From: Mucilaginibacter agri
Lineage (GTDB): Bacteria > Bacteroidota > Bacteroidia > Sphingobacteriales > Sphingobacteriaceae
Direction: 5' to 3'
Length of the DNA stretch: 64,000 nucleotides
NCBI RefSeq assembly: GCF_009928685.1
Contig: NZ_WWEO01000041.1
Span: 124,001-188,000, forward strand
The notes under the pieces were generated by a model. That model ran no database searches. It worked only from the letters and a program-made list of their open reading frames with translations, and had not been told where the DNA came from. A program made the translations under genes and the position numbers. This document shows, piece after piece, positions 35,705 through 45,111 of this stretch; position 1 is the stretch's first letter, and each line of letters starts with the position of its first letter.

Positions 35705-35935
35705 ATCAGAAAATCGCTCAAGTAAAAGAATTTCGGGCTTTTTTTTTGCCAACAGTGTTAATAACACACTTATATGACACCTCTATAATATATTTTGCAC
35801 CAAATAAAAACTCGTGGTAAAATTTGCAACTTCAGCTTTATAAATATTACTTTTATAGCACACCAATTATAAGAAGCTGTAATGGCGGGAGTTTCGACAC
35901 CTAACATCGCCGCTCATAAACCCCAATTTATTAAC

Positions 35936-37828
35936 ATGAAAAACTTTTACATGTTACTTCTGGGACTGCTGCTAATAGCAGGAACCGGATGTAAAAAATC
36001 TTCAAACCCCAACACCGGGAACGATACCGGGAACGGTACCGGCAAAGATGTACCGAGTAGCGCCAACGATGGCGCTACCTTTATTAACAGTGGTAAATCG
36101 GTGATATTCAACCTGTATGCGCCTGAAAAAACCTCAGTGTCTGTTATCGGCGACTTTAATAACTGGCAACCGACCGCCATGACCAAATCTACCGATGGTA
36201 AGCGCTGGTGGGTACAGGTAGATAATATCGACCCTGCCAAAGAATATGCCTATCAGTATCTGGTGGATGGTGCTTTAAAAGTAGCCGATCCTTACTGTGA
36301 AAAGGTGCTCGACCCGGATAATGACAAATACATCCCTACCGAAACATATCCAAACCTGATGGCCTACCCTACCGGCAAAACAACCGGTATTGTTAGTGTT
36401 ATGCAGGGCACGCAACCGGCTTACAGCTGGAAAAACACCTCGTTTACCCGCCCGGATAAAAACAAACTGGTGATTTACGAGCTGCATTTACGCGACTTTA
36501 TTGCTGCACACAACTACCAAACACTGAAAGACACACTTAGCTATTTGAAGAATTTAGGTGTAAACGCAGTGGAGTTAATGCCGATCAATGAATTCGAAGG
36601 CAACTCATCGTGGGGATACAACCCTAACTTTTACTTTGCTCCCGATAAATATTATGGCACTAAAAACGCTTTGAAAGCTTTTATTGATGAATGCCACTCT
36701 AATGGTATGGCCGTTATACAAGATATGGTGCTTAACCATTCGTTTGGTTCGTCGCCCATGGTGCAATTGTATTGGAACGCTGCAACAAGCAAGCCTGCTG
36801 CCAACAATCCCTGGTTTAATGTGGATGCAACGCATCCCTACAGTGTCGGTTTCGATTTTAACCACGAGAGCGCAGCTACAAAGTACTTCGCTAAAAACGT
36901 AATGAAATTTTGGATGCAGGAGTATAAGATAGATGGTTTCCGGTTCGATTTGTCGAAAGGCTTTACCCAAAAGGTTTCTAACGACGATGCCTCCTTTGCC
37001 GCCTACGATGCCAGTCGGGTGGCAATATGGACAGATTATAACAATTTTATCAAAAGCGTTGATCCTAATAATTTCTACGTGATCCTCGAGCACTTCGCTG
37101 TAGATCAGGAAGAGCAGGCGCTTGCCTCACAAGGCATGATTATGTGGAACAACCTGAACTATAACGCTAACGAAGCAACAATGGGCTGGATAGGCACTTC
37201 TAATTTCTCCCGTTTGTTTTATGATCAACACGGCTTTACCCAGCCCGACAACCTGGTAAGTTATTTTGAAAGTCATGACGAAGAGCGCCTTCAGTTTAAA
37301 AATGAAAATTATGGTAATACGGCAACAGGCTACAATGTGAAAGACATTGCTACCGGATTAAAACGCGAGGAGATGGCTGCTGCATTTTTACTAGCTTCGC
37401 CGGGACCGAAAATGATATGGCAATTTGGAGAATTGGGCTACGACATTAGTATTAACGTACCCGGCCGTACCGATCCAAAGCCTATACATTGGGAATTTAT
37501 GAACGACGCTAACCGCCATCATCTGTACACTATCTATTCGAGGCTGATCAGGATGCGTACCAAGAATGAGGTATTCAACACCAAAACATTTAGTTATGGC
37601 ACCAGCGGCGCCATTAAATATGTGCAGCTTACCGGCACGAGCAACAAGGTTGAGGTTGTAGGTAACTTTGATGTAGTAAGCCAAAGCAGCAGTATCAGCT
37701 TCCCATCAACCGGTAGTTGGTATGATAATATAACCGGCACTACTATTAATGTGCCGAGTATCCCTTATACCATAACCCTCGCTCCGGGCGAATACCATGT
37801 GTATAGCTCGAGTGCGCTTACACTTTAA
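35936..37828 (+). CDS. GH13 alpha-amylase family lipoprotein with CBM48-like domain
   Basis: A 630-residue surface or periplasmic glucan-active enzyme. The ATG at 35936 starts a lipoprotein signal (MKNFYMLLLGLLLIAGTGC). A CBM48/E-set domain follows (VFNLYAPEKTSVSVIGDFNNW), then the GH13 barrel: AVELMPINEFEGN, IQDMVLNHS, DGFRFDLSKG (the nucleophile Asp), VILEHFA (the acid-base Glu) and FESHDEERL (the His-Asp of region IV). The sequence resembles branching-enzyme or maltogenic types acting on alpha-1,4/1,6-glucans. It stands alone, without SusC/SusD neighbours, and ends in a strong terminator. Confidence 0.92.
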   Translation: MKNFYMLLLGLLLIAGTGCKKSSNPNTGNDTGNGTGKDVPSSANDGATFINSGKSVIFNLYAPEKTSVSVIGDFNNWQPTAMTKSTDGKRWWVQVDNIDPAKEYAYQYLVDGALKVADPYCEKVLDPDNDKYIPTETYPNLMAYPTGKTTGIVSVMQGTQPAYSWKNTSFTRPDKNKLVIYELHLRDFIAAHNYQTLKDTLSYLKNLGVNAVELMPINEFEGNSSWGYNPNFYFAPDKYYGTKNALKAFIDECHSNGMAVIQDMVLNHSFGSSPMVQLYWNAATSKPAANNPWFNVDATHPYSVGFDFNHESAATKYFAKNVMKFWMQEYKIDGFRFDLSKGFTQKVSNDDASFAAYDASRVAIWTDYNNFIKSVDPNNFYVILEHFAVDQEEQALASQGMIMWNNLNYNANEATMGWIGTSNFSRLFYDQHGFTQPDNLVSYFESHDEERLQFKNENYGNTATGYNVKDIATGLKREEMAAAFLLASPGPKMIWQFGELGYDISINVPGRTDPKPIHWEFMNDANRHHLYTIYSRLIRMRTKNEVFNTKTFSYGTSGAIKYVQLTGTSNKVEVVGNFDVVSQSSSISFPSTGSWYDNITGTTINVPSIPYTITLAPGEYHVYSSSALTL

Positions 37829-37870
37829 AAAGAAAACCCCGGCTCAAAGAGCCGGGGTTTTCTTTTTAAA
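37824..37870. terminator. Bidirectional terminator, amylase / T9SS gene
   Basis: A perfect 22-bp inverted repeat (37824-37845 and 37849-37870) with loop AAA. Its core ACCCCGGCTC lies between A-rich and T-rich arms. It serves the convergent genes on both sides. Confidence 0.92.
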
Positions 37871-39862
37871 TTACCTGGCAATAAATAACCAGCCCGATTG
37901 TTTGTCGAGGTTATCTTCTCTCAAGTCAATAATGTAGTAATACGTTCCTACCGGCAAAGGTGAGCCATTATACGTGCCTCCCCAAGGCACACTATAACCA
38001 TTGCTTTGAAATACCTGCTGCCCCGAGCGATTGTAAATGCTTACCGCAGCGTTAGGATACGTTTGTAAGTTGGTGATGTTCCATTGGTCGTTTTTGCCAT
38101 CTCCATTAGGTGTAAAGGTATTTGGAATACCTAGTTTTTTATAAACCCTTACAAATACGCTGCTAGTAGCCTCGCCGCAACCTGTACTGGATACTACATG
38201 CAGGGTATAGGTTATATCGCTGGTAGCACTGGTATGCGGTATGGGCGATGTTGGATCATCTAAAAAATCTGGCGGCGACCAGTAGCTGGTTACATTGTCG
38301 CCTTTTACCACTCCTTTCAGCCGCACAGTTTGCCCTTCAAACATCTTAATGGTTTGGCCTGCATCGGCCTGGGGCTTTGCCCAAACTGTTACCGTTATTG
38401 GAGGCGATGATGGCCTGTTATCACATCCATCATTGTAAACTTCAACCTGATAGTTGGTTGTAACCGCCGGGCTTGCAATGGGGTTGGCAATATCATCGTG
38501 GTCTAATCCATAAGAAGGTGTCCATTTGTAATGTGTAATATTTGTACCCGACGCCACTAATTGTATGCTCGAGCCTTCGCATATCGGGTGCACTGTTATT
38601 GGATTAAGCAGCGGAGCGTCATACACCTTCACGGTAGTATTTGCAAAAGACGGACAGCCGTTGGTGGTTATTTTAACCGAGTAAACCCCTTCAAAGCTTT
38701 TGTCGGCAATTTGGGTAACAACCGGGCTATCGCCGGTTGCGGAGTAGCCATTGGGGCCGGTCCATTCGTAGCTTCCGTTTAACCCTCCCGTTGCGCTAAG
38801 TTGTAGGGGTGATCCGGCGCATGCACTTGTAGCCTTATCAACCACAGGCGTTATATAATTATAAACAAATATGGATAATGGGTCTGAGTAGATGCGGCAA
38901 CTTTCTGCACCGGCTTGGCTTCCGTTTAAAACACCAACATGATACAAATATCTTCCAGCTGCAACATGGGGCAGGCTTAGCGGTAACGTAGGGCCTGTAG
39001 CTCCCTCAATATCTATCCAGCCACTGTTATTAATATTCTGTTGCCATTTGTAAGTGGGATTGGTATAGCCGGTTTGTCTAGATACCAAAGTGTAATTCAG
39101 GTTATCGTTGGCACAGGCCTTTTGGGTCTCATCATCTGCGCTGGCAGCAATTGTATTAAATCCGGACTGAACCATTGCACCGCAAGGGCTAAAGGTAATG
39201 TCGTCGAGGGCCAGATCGTTCCCATCGCTACCACTGCTGTTATTTATCATTTTAACAACCACGTCAGATCCGTCAGATACAAATGTAGTGCTATAGGGCA
39301 GCCATTTTGGATATGGCAGCGCGTCGATATCACCAGTATTATATTCGGGCGCCAAAAGCTTACCATCTGGTGTCTCTATTCTGAAGGTGATGTTAGGCTT
39401 CACAAATTTGTCCGTCTGATTGGGTATCAACCGCAATATGTTCATAATGTACGCCTTAAACTCATAGGTAGTGCCCGGGCAAAGCGAACTGCCACTAACT
39501 CTTTTGGTATAAAAAACACCCGGATCAAGAGCAGCATTAACAATCATCATATAACCGGTAGGATCGCCCGTGCTTTCATAAGTATGGTCGTTAAGTATGG
39601 CCTGCCAGGTACCTCCTTTGCAACTGGTGCTACGCATGGAGCTTGCAATGGAGTATTGACCGTCTTCTAAACCGCAAGGAGCTTCGAGAAATCTGTAGGT
39701 AGTTACTCCAGCTGGCAATGGCGGTCCCTGCTCCGTGGGTCCACTACCAAAAGTTTCATTAACTACCGGCGCGCCAAAACTACCGGTGCAGCTTTGCGCG
39801 CGAGTATACAATACAGAGCACAGTAGGGCTATGAAAATTATTAACGAGAAACGGAGGCGCAT
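37871..39862 (-). CDS. T9SS type B sorted surface protein, paralogue 1
   Basis: A 663-residue secreted protein. Signal peptide MRLRFSLIIFIALLCSVLYTRAQ, then a carbohydrate-binding-like beta domain (about 40-230, ending GNDLALDDITFSPCG), then Ig/PKD-like repeats with SACAGSPLQLSATGG and ICEGSSIQLVASG. The end is a gliding-motility type B sorting domain: IPNTFTPNGDGKNDQW, YNRSGQQVFQSNGY and LPVGTYYYIIDLRE. That domain directs export by the type IX system and surface attachment. It is a tandem paralogue of the next gene, with near-identical C-terminal thirds. Confidence 0.92.
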   Translation of the reverse strand: MRLRFSLIIFIALLCSVLYTRAQSCTGSFGAPVVNETFGSGPTEQGPPLPAGVTTYRFLEAPCGLEDGQYSIASSMRSTSCKGGTWQAILNDHTYESTGDPTGYMMIVNAALDPGVFYTKRVSGSSLCPGTTYEFKAYIMNILRLIPNQTDKFVKPNITFRIETPDGKLLAPEYNTGDIDALPYPKWLPYSTTFVSDGSDVVVKMINNSSGSDGNDLALDDITFSPCGAMVQSGFNTIAASADDETQKACANDNLNYTLVSRQTGYTNPTYKWQQNINNSGWIDIEGATGPTLPLSLPHVAAGRYLYHVGVLNGSQAGAESCRIYSDPLSIFVYNYITPVVDKATSACAGSPLQLSATGGLNGSYEWTGPNGYSATGDSPVVTQIADKSFEGVYSVKITTNGCPSFANTTVKVYDAPLLNPITVHPICEGSSIQLVASGTNITHYKWTPSYGLDHDDIANPIASPAVTTNYQVEVYNDGCDNRPSSPPITVTVWAKPQADAGQTIKMFEGQTVRLKGVVKGDNVTSYWSPPDFLDDPTSPIPHTSATSDITYTLHVVSSTGCGEATSSVFVRVYKKLGIPNTFTPNGDGKNDQWNITNLQTYPNAAVSIYNRSGQQVFQSNGYSVPWGGTYNGSPLPVGTYYYIIDLREDNLDKQSGWLFIAR

Positions 39863-39955
39863 TGGTTAGTGGCGCTTGGGGCGCTAGCCGTAAATCTACT
39901 AATTTCATCCAGTAATGGAATACTATTTAACTACCTAACAGTCAGTATTTATTTT

Positions 39956-41893
39956 CTACCTGGCGATAAACAGCCAACCCGATTGTTTGGGCAGATTATC
40001 TTCCCTCAAATCTATAAGGTAATAATATGTACCTACTGGTAAAGATGAACCATTGTAAGTGCCATCCCAGGGTATCCCATAACCATTGCTTTGAAATACC
40101 TGTTGGCCCGAGCGATTGTAAATGCTTACCGCAGCATTAGGATACGTTTGTAAATTGGTGATATTCCATTGGTCGTTTTTCCCATCGCCATTGGGCGTAA
40201 AGGTATTTGGAATGCCTAGTTTTTTATAAACCCTTACAAACACACTGCTCGTGGCTTCGGTGCAGCCTCTATCAGAAACCACGTGCAAGGTGTAAGTAAT
40301 GTCGCTGGTAGGGCTGGCACGTGGTACAGGGGATAATGGATTATCTAAAAAATCTGGCGGCGACCAATAGCTGGTTACATCATCGCCCTTTACTATTCCC
40401 TTCAGCCGCACAGTTTGTCCTTCAAACATTTTAATGGTTTGGCCTGCATCGGCTTGTGGCTTCTTTAACACCCTTACCTGTACTAATGCCGGAGGCACCG
40501 GTGCACTGCAACCATCGTTACTAACCGTTACCTGATAATCCGTAGTTACATTAGGCGAAGCAATTGGATTAGGAATATTATCGTGGTCTAAGCCTGTTGA
40601 CGGCGTCCATTTATAATGTGTGGCGTTATGCCCTACAGCAGTTAGCTGTACACTGCTACCCTCGCAAATTGGCGATGGCGGTGCTATTGGGTCAACGCTT
40701 GCTGTTTGATAAACGGTAACCTGTGTTGTTGCAAATGTAGGGCAACCATTAGTGGTTATTTTTAGGCGATATCTGCCATTATCGCCTGCGGTAGCCATAT
40801 TAGTAATGGTTGGGTTAGGGCCTGTAAAAACAGCTCCGTTCGGCGCTGTCCAATCATAAGTGTCGCCCCCTGTTGCGTTTAGTAAAGGCGAACCTGCGCA
40901 CGTACCAGTTGTTGCGGCAAGCGTGTTAGCCGGGTAAGCATGTACATTTATAACAAGGGGGTCTGAATATATCACACAATTTGGAGACGTATTTGCACCA
41001 TCTAAAATTCCGATGCGATATTGGTACACACCTGCAACCGATTTAGGGATATTAACCGGCAAGTTTTTCGAGTTCCCACCGGGAACATTTGTCCAATCCA
41101 CATCGCCTGGCCTTTTTGACTGCCATTGATAGCTCGGGTTACTGTATCCTGTTTGATCCGATTCGAGCGTGTAAATCAAAGGGTCACCTTCGCAATGATC
41201 TTGGGCAGCATTTGATGTAGTTGAATTAAATCCGGTTTCTATTACAGGGCCATAGGGGCTAAAGGTAATATCGTCAAGTGCCAAATCGTTGCCAATGCCT
41301 CCTGGAGCGTTATTGATCATCTTAATTACAACGTCAGCACCGTTGGACGGCGAAACAAATGTCATACCGTATGGCCTCCATGTTGGGGTATCTTCCGTGC
41401 GTATATTGCCCGATTCACTTTCTGCCAAAAGCGTTCCCGTGCTTGTTTCTATCCGAAATGTAATGTTAGGTTGTATCGATGAAGAACCAGCGCCTCTTAT
41501 CACATTCATAATATAAGCATTGAACAGATAGGTTGTATTGGGGCAAAGCTCTGAATTTTTCACTACTTGAGTGTAAAATACGCTGGGAGTTCTCGATGCA
41601 TTAACAAGCATGAAATACCCGTTAGGGTCGCCGGTATGATCTGAAGGAATATTAAACCAGGCGCCAAAGCAGTTACTATTTGATGAATTCACAATGGTAT
41701 AATATTCATCATCGGGGCAGGCACCTGTCTGATATATTAAGGTTGTAACGCCCGCTGGCAATGGCCCACCTGGGTTAGGGCCTGCTCCAAACGTTTCGCT
41801 AACGGCAGGTTTACCAAGGCTACCCTGTGCAAGCGCAGTTAGACTTCCGGCGAAAAAACAAATCAATAATAAAAATGAAAATAATTGGCGCAT
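39956..41893 (-). CDS. T9SS type B sorted surface protein, paralogue 2
   Basis: A 645-residue secreted protein with the same plan as its neighbour: signal peptide to about residue 22 (SLTALAQ), a beta domain ending GNDLALDDITFSPYG, PKD/Ig-like repeats (GTCAGSPLLNATGG, ICEGSSVQLTAVG), and the type B sorting domain ending KQSGWLFIAR. The last 160 residues differ from paralogue 1 at only about 20 positions, while the middle is much more diverged. Probably an adhesin or glycan-binding surface protein. Confidence 0.92.
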   Translation of the reverse strand: MRQLFSFLLLICFFAGSLTALAQGSLGKPAVSETFGAGPNPGGPLPAGVTTLIYQTGACPDDEYYTIVNSSNSNCFGAWFNIPSDHTGDPNGYFMLVNASRTPSVFYTQVVKNSELCPNTTYLFNAYIMNVIRGAGSSSIQPNITFRIETSTGTLLAESESGNIRTEDTPTWRPYGMTFVSPSNGADVVIKMINNAPGGIGNDLALDDITFSPYGPVIETGFNSTTSNAAQDHCEGDPLIYTLESDQTGYSNPSYQWQSKRPGDVDWTNVPGGNSKNLPVNIPKSVAGVYQYRIGILDGANTSPNCVIYSDPLVINVHAYPANTLAATTGTCAGSPLLNATGGDTYDWTAPNGAVFTGPNPTITNMATAGDNGRYRLKITTNGCPTFATTQVTVYQTASVDPIAPPSPICEGSSVQLTAVGHNATHYKWTPSTGLDHDNIPNPIASPNVTTDYQVTVSNDGCSAPVPPALVQVRVLKKPQADAGQTIKMFEGQTVRLKGIVKGDDVTSYWSPPDFLDNPLSPVPRASPTSDITYTLHVVSDRGCTEATSSVFVRVYKKLGIPNTFTPNGDGKNDQWNITNLQTYPNAAVSIYNRSGQQVFQSNGYGIPWDGTYNGSSLPVGTYYYLIDLREDNLPKQSGWLFIAR

Positions 41894-41996
41894 TAGGGGA
41901 AGCGCAAAAAATGCGCTTTTGTAAATGTAATAATTTCATCTTTTGATGAAATATTATTTCGCCTTATTGCCAGTATTTTAAAGCAGATATTCCTAA

Positions 41997-42788
41997 TTAA
42001 TCTAAGTTAATCTCGCCTTCAAATACCTGTTTAGCCGGCCCCTCTAAAAATATATCGGTAAAGCGGTCGCCGTGATTGTTAAAACGGATATTGAGATCTC
42101 CGCCCAAAACCTTAATCGGCGTAGTAACGTCACCAGTTTGGCCATTGTGTTTAGCCATAGCTAGTGCTACTGCTGTAACGCCGGTGCCACATGCATAAGT
42201 TTCATCTTCTACACCCCGTTCAAAGGTTCGTACAAAATAACCTCCGTTATCGGCAGGTTCAACAAAGTTTACGTTGATGCCTTTTTCAGCATAGGTAGTG
42301 TTGTTACGTATAGCATACCCTTCGTGATAAACATCTTTATCCTTAAGGCAGGTGGTTAACTGCACATAATGCGGTGATCCTGTGTTAAGCACATATGCTT
42401 CGCTATCTCTGCTAACATCCTCAACATCTATCATTTGCAGGCTAACCCAGTCGCCACCTTCTGAAATTTTGGCATAATGCGGGCCATCCACTGCCAAAAA
42501 GTGGGTTTCTGTACCAATAACTTTCAGGTATTTGGCGAAGGCTACGATACAACGGCCGCCATTACCGCACATACTACTCGGCTGGCCATCGGCATTGTAG
42601 TATACCATCTTAAAATCGTACCCGGGTTCGTTCTCCAAAAACATAATACCGTCGCCGCCAATACCGAAACGGCGGTCGCATAAACCGGCTATAAAGGCCG
42701 GATTTTGATGATTTATCCTGTTTTCGCGGTTATCGATCATGATAAAATCGTTGCCGGCACCCTGGTATTTATAGAAATGCAATTTCAC
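41997..42788 (-). CDS. dapF: Diaminopimelate epimerase
   Basis: A 263-residue epimerase that turns LL- into meso-diaminopimelate for lysine and peptidoglycan. The two-cysteine active site is complete: Cys74 in MCGNGGRC and Cys200 in YACGTGVTA. N-terminal FYKYQGAGNDFIMID is characteristic. Full length. Neighbours are unrelated, so it is probably a single transcription unit. Confidence 0.97.
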   Translation of the reverse strand: MKLHFYKYQGAGNDFIMIDNRENRINHQNPAFIAGLCDRRFGIGGDGIMFLENEPGYDFKMVYYNADGQPSSMCGNGGRCIVAFAKYLKVIGTETHFLAVDGPHYAKISEGGDWVSLQMIDVEDVSRDSEAYVLNTGSPHYVQLTTCLKDKDVYHEGYAIRNNTTYAEKGINVNFVEPADNGGYFVRTFERGVEDETYACGTGVTAVALAMAKHNGQTGDVTTPIKVLGGDLNIRFNNHGDRFTDIFLEGPAKQVFEGEINLD

Positions 42789-42904
42789 CTTTTATTAAAT
42801 AAATATACCTTAAAGCAAGGCCATCAAAACATGCAACGCTAACCGCTGTTTGTTCTATACCTCCAACTTTAACATTTTTTAACAAATTTGCTAATAACTT
42901 CTTA

Positions 42905-42936
42905 TTGTTCATATCGTCTATATGGTATTAATTTTG
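42905..42936 (+). promoter_or_regulatory. Promoter of the degP-like gene
   Basis: TTG at 42905-42907, 21 bases, then TAATTTTG at 42929-42936: a complete TTG-N21-TAnnTTTG promoter. Predicted start about 42943, giving a leader of about 40 bases. Confidence 0.75.
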
Positions 42937-42983
42937 AATATTTAATTTCATATTACAATTAAGTAAAAGCGTAAAACAATTAT

Positions 42984-44540
42984 ATGAGAAAGATAGGTTT
43001 AACATTGTTAACTGCCTTTGTTGGCGGGGCAATGGCGATCGGTACCTATAAGGTATTCGAGAACAAGCAAGAAAGCAGCATGAGTTTCGAAGATCGTCAG
43101 AAAGTATATTTCGCCAGCAACAAATCTGCAGCCATTACTTCATCGGCTGGTGATGTTGATTTTACCCAGGCTGCAGCTGCAGTAACCCCTGCGGTAGTTT
43201 ATATTCGTACTACATATTCAGCATCAGCAAGCAGCGGCCGCGATAGCCAGATGGAAGATCTTTTTGGTCAGATGTTTGGTCAGCGTATGCGCCCGCGCCA
43301 GTCGCAGCCACAAATGGCATCTGGCTCAGGTGTTATCATTTCGCCAGATGGCTACATCGTAACCAATAACCACGTGGTTGAAAAGGCCGATAAAATTACT
43401 GTAGCTACTAATGATCACCGTACATTTCAGGCTAAAGTTATCGGTACAGACCCGAATACCGACCTGGCGCTGATAAAAATCACAGCTACTAACTTACCTA
43501 TTGTAAAATTAGGCAACTCTGACGACGTAAAAGTTGGTGAGTGGGTATTAGCCGTGGGCAACCCTTTTAACCTTACGTCAACTGTAACAGCTGGTATCGT
43601 AAGCGCCAAAGGCCGTAACATCGGCATCATCGGCAGCGAAGATCAAGGCGACGATGATGATCAGAACCCGTTTGGCCCAACCCGCAACCAACCAGCTGTG
43701 CCAAAGGCCAATAAAGCTATCGAGTCGTTTATCCAAACCGACGCTGCTATTAACCCGGGCAACAGTGGTGGTGCTTTAGTAAATACCAAAGGCGAGTTAA
43801 TTGGTATCAACTCGGCAATTGCTTCGCACACTGGCTCATACGAAGGTTATGGCTTCGCTATTCCAATTAACCTGGCTAAAAAGGTTTTGGACGATATTGA
43901 AAAATACGGTAGCGTAAAACGTGGCTACATAGGCGTAAACTTTGTTGAGTTGAACGAAGACCAGGCCGACAGGTTAAATATTAAAACCACCAACGGACTA
44001 TATGTAAATGATGTGGTTGATGGCGGTGGCGCACAACAAGCTGGTGTACGCAAAGGCGATATTATTACCAAGGTAGATGGTACTACCATCTACGAATCAT
44101 CTGACTTGCAAGAACGTATTGGTCGTTTGCAACCAGGTGATAAAGTAAAATTAACCGTATTACGCGACGGCGGCACTAAAGACATTGCCGTAACGCTTAA
44201 AGGCGATATTGCGCCAACTAACAAAACTGCAGCAGCACGCTCAAAATCTGCCGAAGAGTTGTACAACAAACTGGGTGCAAGCTTTAAACCGCTTACCCCT
44301 CAAGAAAAAGGCAAGTTGCATGTAGGCAGCGGCGTTTTGGTAACGCAGGTACGCTCGGGTGGTTTCTTTGATGAAACTGACATCCCTGTTGGATCAGTAA
44401 TTACCAGCATTAACAAGCAACCGATAAACGGTGTTGCCGATATTGATAAAGCAATAACAAACCTCCGTAACGGTATGGTTATTATTACCGGTGTTTATCC
44501 AGACGGTACCAGCTTTAACAATACCTTCCAAGTGCAATAA
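42984..44540 (+). CDS. DegP/HtrA-type periplasmic serine protease (Do)
   Basis: A 518-residue S1C protease-chaperone for misfolded envelope proteins. An N-terminal membrane segment or uncleaved signal (residues 1-23) is followed by the trypsin-like domain with His130 (TNNHVVE), Asp160 (PNTDLALIK) and Ser261 (NPGNSGGALVN). Two PDZ domains follow, with RGYIGVNF near 305 and a second near 420. The LA loop holds the acidic QGDDDDQNPFG insertion. It is monocistronic, with a full promoter and a perfect terminator. Confidence 0.95.
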   Translation: MRKIGLTLLTAFVGGAMAIGTYKVFENKQESSMSFEDRQKVYFASNKSAAITSSAGDVDFTQAAAAVTPAVVYIRTTYSASASSGRDSQMEDLFGQMFGQRMRPRQSQPQMASGSGVIISPDGYIVTNNHVVEKADKITVATNDHRTFQAKVIGTDPNTDLALIKITATNLPIVKLGNSDDVKVGEWVLAVGNPFNLTSTVTAGIVSAKGRNIGIIGSEDQGDDDDQNPFGPTRNQPAVPKANKAIESFIQTDAAINPGNSGGALVNTKGELIGINSAIASHTGSYEGYGFAIPINLAKKVLDDIEKYGSVKRGYIGVNFVELNEDQADRLNIKTTNGLYVNDVVDGGGAQQAGVRKGDIITKVDGTTIYESSDLQERIGRLQPGDKVKLTVLRDGGTKDIAVTLKGDIAPTNKTAAARSKSAEELYNKLGASFKPLTPQEKGKLHVGSGVLVTQVRSGGFFDETDIPVGSVITSINKQPINGVADIDKAITNLRNGMVIITGVYPDGTSFNNTFQVQ

Positions 44541-44552
44541 TTTAATAGTATT

Positions 44553-44599
44553 ATAAACAAAGAAAGCCCTCGAAAAATTCGAGGGCTTTCTTTGTTTAT
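44553..44599 (+). terminator. Terminator of the degP-like gene
   Basis: A perfect 22-bp inverted repeat (44553-44574 and 44578-44599), core AAGCCCTCGAA, loop AAA, T-rich right arm. Confidence 0.92.
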
Positions 44600-44891
44600 G
44601 GTGTTAACATCAATTGTAAGTGATTACGCTTTGAGTAATTCTATGCCTAAATCGGCCTGTTTCATCATTGGTTCCTACTTATGCAAGAACAAGAGTTTTT
44701 GAACATTATTTCTCATATTTTGATCAAAATCTCTCGCTAAGTGATACAATTTTTCACATTGTTCTGCTTAAATATTCTTAAAAAGAATACGTCAAAAACA
44801 AAGTTTTCAAAAAAAATGCCGATATGTTGCTACTATTTTAACATTATCTTAAAAGTGTTATCAACTGCAACCCTTTGGGGCAGGTATGCGT
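44600..44891. other. AT-rich intergenic stretch
   Basis: No gene is supported. On the minus strand a 14-codon frame (ATGATGAAACAGGCC... to TAA near 44626-44670) is seen, too short and unsupported to call. The rest is AT-rich with no clear hairpin. Confidence 0.35.
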
Positions 44892-44899
44892 TATATTTG
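44892..44899 (+). promoter_or_regulatory. -7 element for the small membrane peptide
   Basis: TATATTTG, a perfect TAnnTTTG, 22 bases before the ATG at 44922. A TTTG occurs 14 bases upstream, closer than the usual -33 spacing. Confidence 0.5.
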
Positions 44900-44921
44900 T
44901 ATAACTTAAAACTTCGCCGCC

Positions 44922-45011
44922 ATGAAACATCCACCATTAAAATATTTAGTTCTTCAATTTTTAACAGCTGGTGCCATGTTAGCCTTAGCGTTGGCTACGC
45001 ATTACGCTTAA
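44922..45011 (+). CDS. Candidate 29-residue membrane peptide
   Basis: A short frame with ATG, 29 codons and TAA. The peptide begins MKHPPLKYLVLQFL and continues with a hydrophobic stretch (AGAMLALALA) to a THYA end: one membrane helix with a basic N-terminus, the usual form of small bacterial membrane proteins. It sits 22 bases after a -7 element, which is the main support for expression. No homologue is known to me. Confidence 0.5.
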   Translation: MKHPPLKYLVLQFLTAGAMLALALATHYA

Positions 45012-45074
45012 ATCTTTTTTAAACGCCTGTATTCACATTATCTTTTAACAAAGGACATGTAAGCGACCAGCGGG

Positions 45075-45106
45075 TTGCTAATTTAAATAGCAAATAACTA
45101 TCTTTG
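45075..45106 (+). promoter_or_regulatory. Promoter of pdeM, positioned for a leaderless mRNA
   Basis: TTG at 45075-45077, 21 bases, TATCTTTG at 45099-45106. Transcription should start about 7 bases later, at or next to the ATG at 45112. Confidence 0.7.
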
Positions 45107-45111
45107 TTTGA

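Noticed and set aside
36605..37093. 162-codon frame opposite the amylase
   Set aside because: Antisense to the GH13 catalytic motifs; no independent support.
39041..39670. 209-codon frame opposite the T9SS gene
   Set aside because: It lies wholly antisense to a gene with signal peptide, domains and sorting signal; it contains no domain of its own.
44741..45022. 93-codon plus-strand frame
   Set aside because: Low-complexity, Lys/Phe/Leu-rich, and in another frame from the better supported 29-residue peptide at 44922.
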